From NCBI RefSeq assembly GCF_040196175.1, contig NZ_JBEFNF010000001.1:310001-374000 (forward strand): a stretch of 64,000 nt of DNA, read 5' to 3'. The notes under the pieces were generated by a model. That model saw nothing but the letters and a program-made list of their open reading frames with translations, was not told the origin of the DNA and searched no databases. Positions within the stretch are counted from its first letter, which is position 1; each line of letters starts with the position of its first letter. Of this stretch, positions 60,009 to 64,000 are shown in pieces. The DNA comes from Halospina sp040196175. GTDB lineage: Bacteria; Pseudomonadota; Gammaproteobacteria; Pseudomonadales; Oleiphilaceae. Position numbers and translations under genes: made by a program.

Positions 60009-60947
60009 ATGAGACTCGTGACACGCCGATATCTGCTTGAACTCATGGGGGCGGGCGCGGTCCTTGCCGCCTCCCCCTCATTGGGTCCAGCCGCGCCTAC
60101 TTCTGCGCCCGTCGCTGCTGTCCGCAAGTCGATCCCCGGCACGGATAAGACGATGCCGGTCATCGGCATGGGGACATGGCGTACCTTCAATGTGGGCCGG
60201 GATCCGCAACTGCGTGAGGCGCGCACCCGGGTTCTCGAAGCCTTCTTTGAGGAAGGGGGTGGGCTGATTGATTCCTCGCCCATGTACGGCTCTTCCCAGG
60301 CGGTGCTCGGTTACGGGCTGGAGCAGCTGGCGTATCCGGAGTCACTTTTCGCGGCGGATAAGGTCTGGACCCGGCAAGGGGATGCGACCCGGGATCAGGT
60401 GCAAGAATCCGCGGCTAACTGGGGCGTGGCGCGCTTTGATCTCATGCAGGTCCATAACCTTCTGGCCTGGGAACCACATCTTGAGACACTGCAATCGATG
60501 AAGGCGGCGGGTGAGGTTGGGACTATTGGGATCACCTCCTCCCATGGACGTCGGTTGGAGCAAGTGGAGTCGGTTATGGCGCGCTATGACCTGGATTTCG
60601 TGCAGCTGACCTATAATATCCGGGATCGGTGGGCTGAAGACCGGATCCTGCCCCTGGCTCGTGAGAAGGGCATTGGCGTCATTGCCAACCGGCCCTATCA
60701 GGGTGGGTCACTGATCAAGGGGCTCCAGCGCCGAGGCGTTAAAATGCCGGGCTGGGCCAGCGAAATGGGTTGTCGGACCTGGGCCGATTTCCTGCTCAGG
60801 TTCATTGTCTCCCATCCAGCCGTTACCTGCGCCATTCCCGCCACGACAAGGGTTAAGCACATGCGTGAGAACATGGCGGCGGGGCGCGGCGTGATGCCGG
60901 ATGCCGGCCAGCGCCAGCGTATGATCGAGGCCCTTGAGGCGTTCTAG
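60009..60947 (+). CDS. Tat-exported aldo/keto reductase
   Basis: Protein of 312 residues of the aldo/keto reductase family, which uses NADPH to reduce carbonyls. The N-terminus MRLVTRRYLLELMGAGAVLAAS looks like a Tat signal (RR at 6-7), so export of the folded, cofactor-loaded protein is likely. The catalytic tetrad is visible: Asp and Tyr in LIDSSPMYGSS, Lys in FAADKVWT, His in LMQVHNLLAW. A longer frame begins 18 codons earlier, but the GGGGATGCG before this ATG and the signal peptide favour this start. It may be co-transcribed with the exported MMMCGC protein. Confidence 0.8.
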   Translation: MRLVTRRYLLELMGAGAVLAASPSLGPAAPTSAPVAAVRKSIPGTDKTMPVIGMGTWRTFNVGRDPQLREARTRVLEAFFEEGGGLIDSSPMYGSSQAVLGYGLEQLAYPESLFAADKVWTRQGDATRDQVQESAANWGVARFDLMQVHNLLAWEPHLETLQSMKAAGEVGTIGITSSHGRRLEQVESVMARYDLDFVQLTYNIRDRWAEDRILPLAREKGIGVIANRPYQGGSLIKGLQRRGVKMPGWASEMGCRTWADFLLRFIVSHPAVTCAIPATTRVKHMRENMAAGRGVMPDAGQRQRMIEALEAF

Positions 60948-60950
60948 CCC

Positions 60951-61604
60951 GTGCTTGGTCCCCTGGGCACCTACACGCTTCGGGATTTTGTGCCGGTCAC
61001 ACCAGTGGTATGGGAACGCTTGTTTGAGCGGCTCAATGAGCAGGTCTGGCCCTGGCAGGGCCTATTTCTGGTATTGGTGCTGGCGGCAATTTGGCAGCTC
61101 TACCAGGGGCGCAGCCGCAGCTGTGGGCTGGCGCTGGCCGGGTGCTGGTGCTGGTCTGCCATCCAGTTCCAGTTCCTGCTGCACGCACCGCTCAACTGGG
61201 CGGCCCCTGTTATGGGGTGGGGGTTCATGCTCCAGGCGTTACTGGTGTTGCTGGTTGGCTTTGGTGGTGGCTGGCGGTTCAGCGGCGGCCTCCGTGCGCG
61301 TTTTGGCCTGTCTCTGATCGTTGCGGGTGGAGTGGTTCTGCCTTTGGCCGGCCCCCTGACAGGCCGCAGCTGGGCCGCTTTCGAAACCGCGGGTACGGCC
61401 CCGGCGCCCACCGCCCTGGTGACGCTGGGCATGGCGCTCATGGCGCAGCTCCGGAGCTGGGTAACAGGCCTGATTCCCTTGCTCTGGCTGATCTACAGCA
61501 GCGTTATCTGGTGGGTCAGTGGCTGGGTGCCTGGTGCGCTTTCGGCCCTTCTGGCACTTGTTATCCTTGTGCTGGCAGGTGTTCACTCTCTCCTAGCCAA
61601 GTGA
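60951..61604 (+). CDS. DUF6064-like inner-membrane protein
   Basis: Membrane protein of 217 residues with six or so helices, resembling DUF6064. The opening MLGPLGTYTLRDFVPVTPVVWERLFERLN precedes the first helix (about 33-52). Function unknown. The GTG start lies three bases after the aldo/keto reductase stop, so translational coupling is likely. The two-step spacing of 59164-61604 suggests one operon. Confidence 0.65.
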   Translation: MLGPLGTYTLRDFVPVTPVVWERLFERLNEQVWPWQGLFLVLVLAAIWQLYQGRSRSCGLALAGCWCWSAIQFQFLLHAPLNWAAPVMGWGFMLQALLVLLVGFGGGWRFSGGLRARFGLSLIVAGGVVLPLAGPLTGRSWAAFETAGTAPAPTALVTLGMALMAQLRSWVTGLIPLLWLIYSSVIWWVSGWVPGALSALLALVILVLAGVHSLLAK

Positions 61605-61708
61605 ACAGGGGCACGGGCGACAGGGTCAACCAGAGGCATCGCGGCCATCACGGAGGGAGAGAATCCGTGGCGTGCCTTATACTCGCTTTTTAACCTTTCG
61701 GAGCTCCC

Positions 61709-62251
61709 ATGCTGGCGCTGGCGGACATGAGCGCAATGGAGATGGCCGCTCAGGCGGTGGCGCTGATCGCGCTAGGGCTTTGCATTGTTGGCTTTGCCAG
61801 CACCCGTGATGACCGGCTCATGCTGGCGCTCATCGGTGCCAATGTGGCTTTCGCAGCCCAGTACGCGCTGTTTCAGAGTTGGACGGCTGCCGTGCTCACG
61901 GTCCTGGTGATCCTGCGTATCGATTTGGCACGCCGGTTCCGCGGCAATGTGGCGGTGATGCTGGGTATGCTGGCACTCAGCGGGGCGGCCGCCGCGCTGA
62001 CATGGCAGAGCTGGATCGACCTTTTTCCCGTTATGGCAATGCTGCTGGGCACTCTGGGGATGTTCCTGTTACGCGGTATCTCCATGCGCGTGCTTCTCGC
62101 TGGCGCCGGGCTGGCCTGGATGGCTAATAATATTGCTATCGGGTCACTGGGTGCCACCCTCGCGGAGGCCATGGTCGTGGTTACCAACTTTGTGACTATT
62201 CTGAGGTTGATGCGAATGCGCCGGCGTTACCCGGGCGTGGATCTCACCTGA
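61709..62251 (+). CDS. YgjV-like inner-membrane protein
   Basis: Membrane protein of 180 residues with about six short helices and family-typical GLCIVGFASTRDDRLML and ANVAFAAQYALFQSW. It resembles the E. coli YgjV family, whose function is not established. It is convergent with the AbiTii-like gene and adjoins its stop. Confidence 0.75.
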   Translation: MLALADMSAMEMAAQAVALIALGLCIVGFASTRDDRLMLALIGANVAFAAQYALFQSWTAAVLTVLVILRIDLARRFRGNVAVMLGMLALSGAAAALTWQSWIDLFPVMAMLLGTLGMFLLRGISMRVLLAGAGLAWMANNIAIGSLGATLAEAMVVVTNFVTILRLMRMRRRYPGVDLT

Positions 62252-62914
62252 TCAGGCATTGCCGAAAAAGCGTTCCAGAACACCGGCCTGGCGTATCCCC
62301 GGGATGGGCAGGCTGGCGTGCTCAGCAATGGCACGGCGCCAGTAGTGCTCTGGGTCGTCCAGGATTGCTGCCTGCTCGCGTTCTGAGGTGCTGAATGAGT
62401 TATGCTCGCCGCTGAAGCCGGCCTCAATGAGGTCCAGGGTCCAGAGGTAAATCGTCGAGCGGACCAGGCGCAGCAAGTCGGAGTAGGTCTCCCGATTGAT
62501 GGTGATTGCCAGGTCGGTTGTCAGGTTGATTCGGTTCTGGAGCTCACGCATCTCGTCCGCGCCCAGGGGGTGCTGGATGTAGCTGTCCTTGCGATAGCGC
62601 AGACAAGTCTTTTCCAGGCTCCGAACGCCTTCCCTCAGGTCTGTTTTCGCCTCTCTTCGATCCTGTTCTTCGCTGACCGGAGCGGGTATCCAGCCGTACT
62701 GAGGCGATCGTGTCATCAGGTGGCCGGGCAGGTCCTGTCGGTAATCGGGCAGCTCCGAATCGTCACTGTAGCCGGCAAACTCGTTCTGAAGCCAACTCCC
62801 CATCTTCCGGTTGCGGAGCATCAGCGACAGAGTGATCGATGCAGGCAGGATTTCCTCCAGCGGATCCTGAACGTCCCTGACACGCTGTTCCAGTGCATCA
62901 ACAGGGGCTCCCAT
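62252..62914 (-). CDS. Protein with AbiTii-like N-terminal domain
   Basis: Protein of 220 residues. The N-terminal about 55 residues (LEEILPASITLSLMLRNRKMGSWLQNEFAGYSDDSELPDYR) have the shape of the AbiTii domain: helical, a W-x-x-x-E-x-x-G-Y turn, then LPDYR. AbiTii is associated with abortive-infection loci and is usually fused to other parts. The remaining residues are mostly helical, with no recognised catalytic motif. The ATG at 62914 has GAGGAG eight bases upstream; five further codons to 62929 are less likely. No other defence genes are nearby, and the flanks are housekeeping genes, so a defence role is unproven. Confidence 0.55.
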   Translation of the reverse strand: MGAPVDALEQRVRDVQDPLEEILPASITLSLMLRNRKMGSWLQNEFAGYSDDSELPDYRQDLPGHLMTRSPQYGWIPAPVSEEQDRREAKTDLREGVRSLEKTCLRYRKDSYIQHPLGADEMRELQNRINLTTDLAITINRETYSDLLRLVRSTIYLWTLDLIEAGFSGEHNSFSTSEREQAAILDDPEHYWRRAIAEHASLPIPGIRQAGVLERFFGNA

Positions 62915-62936
62915 GACAAGTCTCCTCATTGTCTGG

Positions 62937-62971
62937 CAAAGCGGCTCAACAGTAAGTGTTGAGCCGCTTTG
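62937..62971. terminator. Perfect 15-bp hairpin, probable terminator of the LLM gene
   Basis: CAAAGCGGCTCAACA and TGTTGAGCCGCTTTG pair without mismatch around GTAAG. It lies between the LLM gene end and the AbiTii-like gene start (both minus strand). No U-tract is present on the minus strand, so it could also be an attenuator or a transcript-stability element. On the plus side a short TTG repeat (TTGTTGTTGTTG) follows. Confidence 0.5.
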
Positions 62972-63104
62972 CTGTTGTTGTTGTTGGTCGGCGTCCTGTG
63001 CTTACTCAACGTGATGAATGTCATATACCCAAGCTAGGCTAGGCCAGAGAGAGAATCAACTGGGTAGATGCTGATCATCGGTAACACATTGTCAGTGAGT
63101 GCCG

Positions 63105-64000
63105 TCAGCCTGTCAGGCGCTTCAGAGCGTCGGCAGCGATTTGGAAAGAGTGCTTACGGGCTTCATGATTGTGAATCTGGCCTGTCAGGATGAGTTCGTC
63201 GGCCCTCGTGCGTTCAATGAAGGCCCCCAGCCATTGCTCGATCCTTTGGGGAGAGCCGATGGCTGATTCCTTGAGCGCGCGGCGTGCAGTAGCCAGTTCC
63301 GCGGCACCGCCAAGACTGTCCGGGGCATCCACAGGTGGTTGTAGTGGCCCCGGCGTGCCCCGCCGCAGCGCGATGAACTGCTGTTCCATGGAGGTCATGA
63401 GTCGGCGGCCTTCGGCATCCGTGTCCGCCGCGAAGACGTTTGCAGCCGCCGCAACCCAGGGCTCGGACAGGTGTTGCGATGGCTGGAACTGCTCGCGATA
63501 GACTTTCAGGGCCTCGTCAAGCATATCCGGCGCGAAGTGGGAGGCGAAGGCATAGGGCAGGCCCAGTGCTGCTGCCAGCTGGGCGCCGAACAGGCTGGAA
63601 CCGAGAATCCAGACGGGAACGCTGGTGCCGGCGCCAGGCACAGCCTGAACACGTTGGCCCGGCTGCGCCGGCTCCAGGAAATGCAGCAGTTCCTGCACAT
63701 CCTGAGGAAAACGGTTGGCCGCCGGCTGGTGGTCACGACGCAGGGCCTGCAGGGTCTCCGGGTCAGTGCCCGGGGCGCGCCCCAGACCGAGGTCCACGCG
63801 CCCGGGGTAGAGGCTTTCCAGGGTTCCGAACTGTTCGGCCACCACCAGTGGCGCATGGTTGGGCAGCATCATGCCCGCGGCCCCGATACGGATGCTGCTG
63901 GTGTTGGCGGCAATCCATCCCAACGCCACCGGGGTCGCGGCGCTGGCAATGCCGGTCATATTGTGATGCTCCGCCATCCAGTACCGGTCGTAGCCCGTAG
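63105..64000 (-). CDS. LLM-class flavin-dependent oxidoreductase (luciferase-like), 5' end outside window
   Basis: At least 298 residues of a bacterial luciferase-like monooxygenase using FMNH2 and oxygen; the substrate is unknown. The reading frame continues past the right edge as GYDRYWMAEHHN, a hallmark start-proximal motif of this family, so only a short N-terminal piece is missing. Other signatures are RIGAAGMMLPNHAPLVVAEQFGTLESLYPGRVDLGLGRAPGTD and PVWILGSSLFGAQLAAALGLPYAFASHF. Its end is about 130 bases from the 15-bp hairpin. Confidence 0.88.
   Translation of the reverse strand, partial: TGYDRYWMAEHHNMTGIASAATPVALGWIAANTSSIRIGAAGMMLPNHAPLVVAEQFGTLESLYPGRVDLGLGRAPGTDPETLQALRRDHQPAANRFPQDVQELLHFLEPAQPGQRVQAVPGAGTSVPVWILGSSLFGAQLAAALGLPYAFASHFAPDMLDEALKVYREQFQPSQHLSEPWVAAAANVFAADTDAEGRRLMTSMEQQFIALRRGTPGPLQPPVDAPDSLGGAAELATARRALKESAIGSPQRIEQWLGAFIERTRADELILTGQIHNHEARKHSFQIAADALKRLTG

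Noticed and set aside
62972..62985. TTG trinucleotide repeat
   Set aside because: Only about four units; too short to be called a microsatellite of interest.
1..64000. CRISPR array, IS elements, prophage genes, integrase or attachment sites
   Set aside because: No regular spaced repeats, transposase or phage proteins were seen. The tRNA genes at 21.5-21.7 kb have no integrase or duplicated 3' end beside them.

Overview
This window is chromosomal DNA (moderately GC-rich, dense, mostly housekeeping) of a marine-type gammaproteobacterium. It most resembles the Marinobacter group. The strongest pointers are a wax ester synthase/DGAT whose N-terminus and body match what I remember of Marinobacter WS2, the DesT-DesC-DesB desaturase unit known from Pseudomonas, and the fxsA-groES-groEL and purE-purK neighbourhoods. 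I see no plasmid, phage, IS element or CRISPR array. All identifications rest on motifs and remembered family sequences; no database search was possible.

Layout. 1-2 kb: c-di-GMP enzymes (a partial EAL protein and a PAS-PAS-GGDEF cyclase). 2-6.8 kb: a tightly overlapping three-gene operon with an alkyl-DHAP synthase-like flavoprotein, a GlpD-family dehydrogenase and an FGGY kinase, which could together form a glycerol/ether-lipid route. 6.8-7.4 kb: a gene-poor stretch with a CRP-like site, a possible minus-strand small RNA and a frameshifted small lipoprotein gene. 7.4-12.6 kb: REC-degenerate GGDEF regulator, AmpG permease, FxsA, and groESL behind a near-consensus sigma-32 promoter. 12.7-16.3 kb: type II secretion genes gspN-gspC-gspD. 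16.4-21.4 kb: GGDEF/EAL phosphodiesterase, purE-purK, and a membrane coiled-coil protein with a small partner. 21.5-21.7 kb: tRNA-Asp and tRNA-Val.

21.8-30.1 kb: lipid region with a high-molecular-weight FabG divergent from a thiolase, an amidase overlapping a membrane protein that is only a voltage-sensor module, a WS/DGAT, and a hemolysin III/PAQR protein. 30.1-35.8 kb: tamA-tamB and a small trailing gene. 35.8-38.2 kb: a soluble histidine kinase and a REC-TPR regulator. 38.3-43.6 kb: SmrA, the molybdenum oxidoreductase pair IorA-IorB with its XdhC chaperone, and a DUF3080-like lipoprotein. 43.7-49.1 kb: a DUF4397-type lipoprotein, SixA, MsrP-MsrQ, a di-heme peroxidase and an SDR. 49.3-55.1 kb: an RhlE-type helicase, then MntR divergent from a four-gene Mn/Zn ABC importer, one of whose permeases carries a winged-helix tail. 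55.2-58.3 kb: DesT-like repressor divergent from the reductase and desaturase, with a striking mirror-image double operator. 58.3-64 kb: GNAT, an exported MMMCGC-motif protein, a Tat-exported aldo/keto reductase, two membrane proteins, an AbiTii-like protein, and an LLM flavin oxidoreductase running off the right edge.

Themes. Lipid and storage metabolism recurs (AGPS-like operon, FabG/thiolase, WS/DGAT, DesBC), as does c-di-GMP signalling (four proteins, two with degenerate GGDEF motifs) and envelope assembly (Gsp, Tam, AmpG). The best candidates for undescribed biology are the AGPS-GlpD-FGGY operon, the pore-less voltage-sensor protein, the doubled desaturase operator and the possible small RNA at 6.9-7.0 kb.
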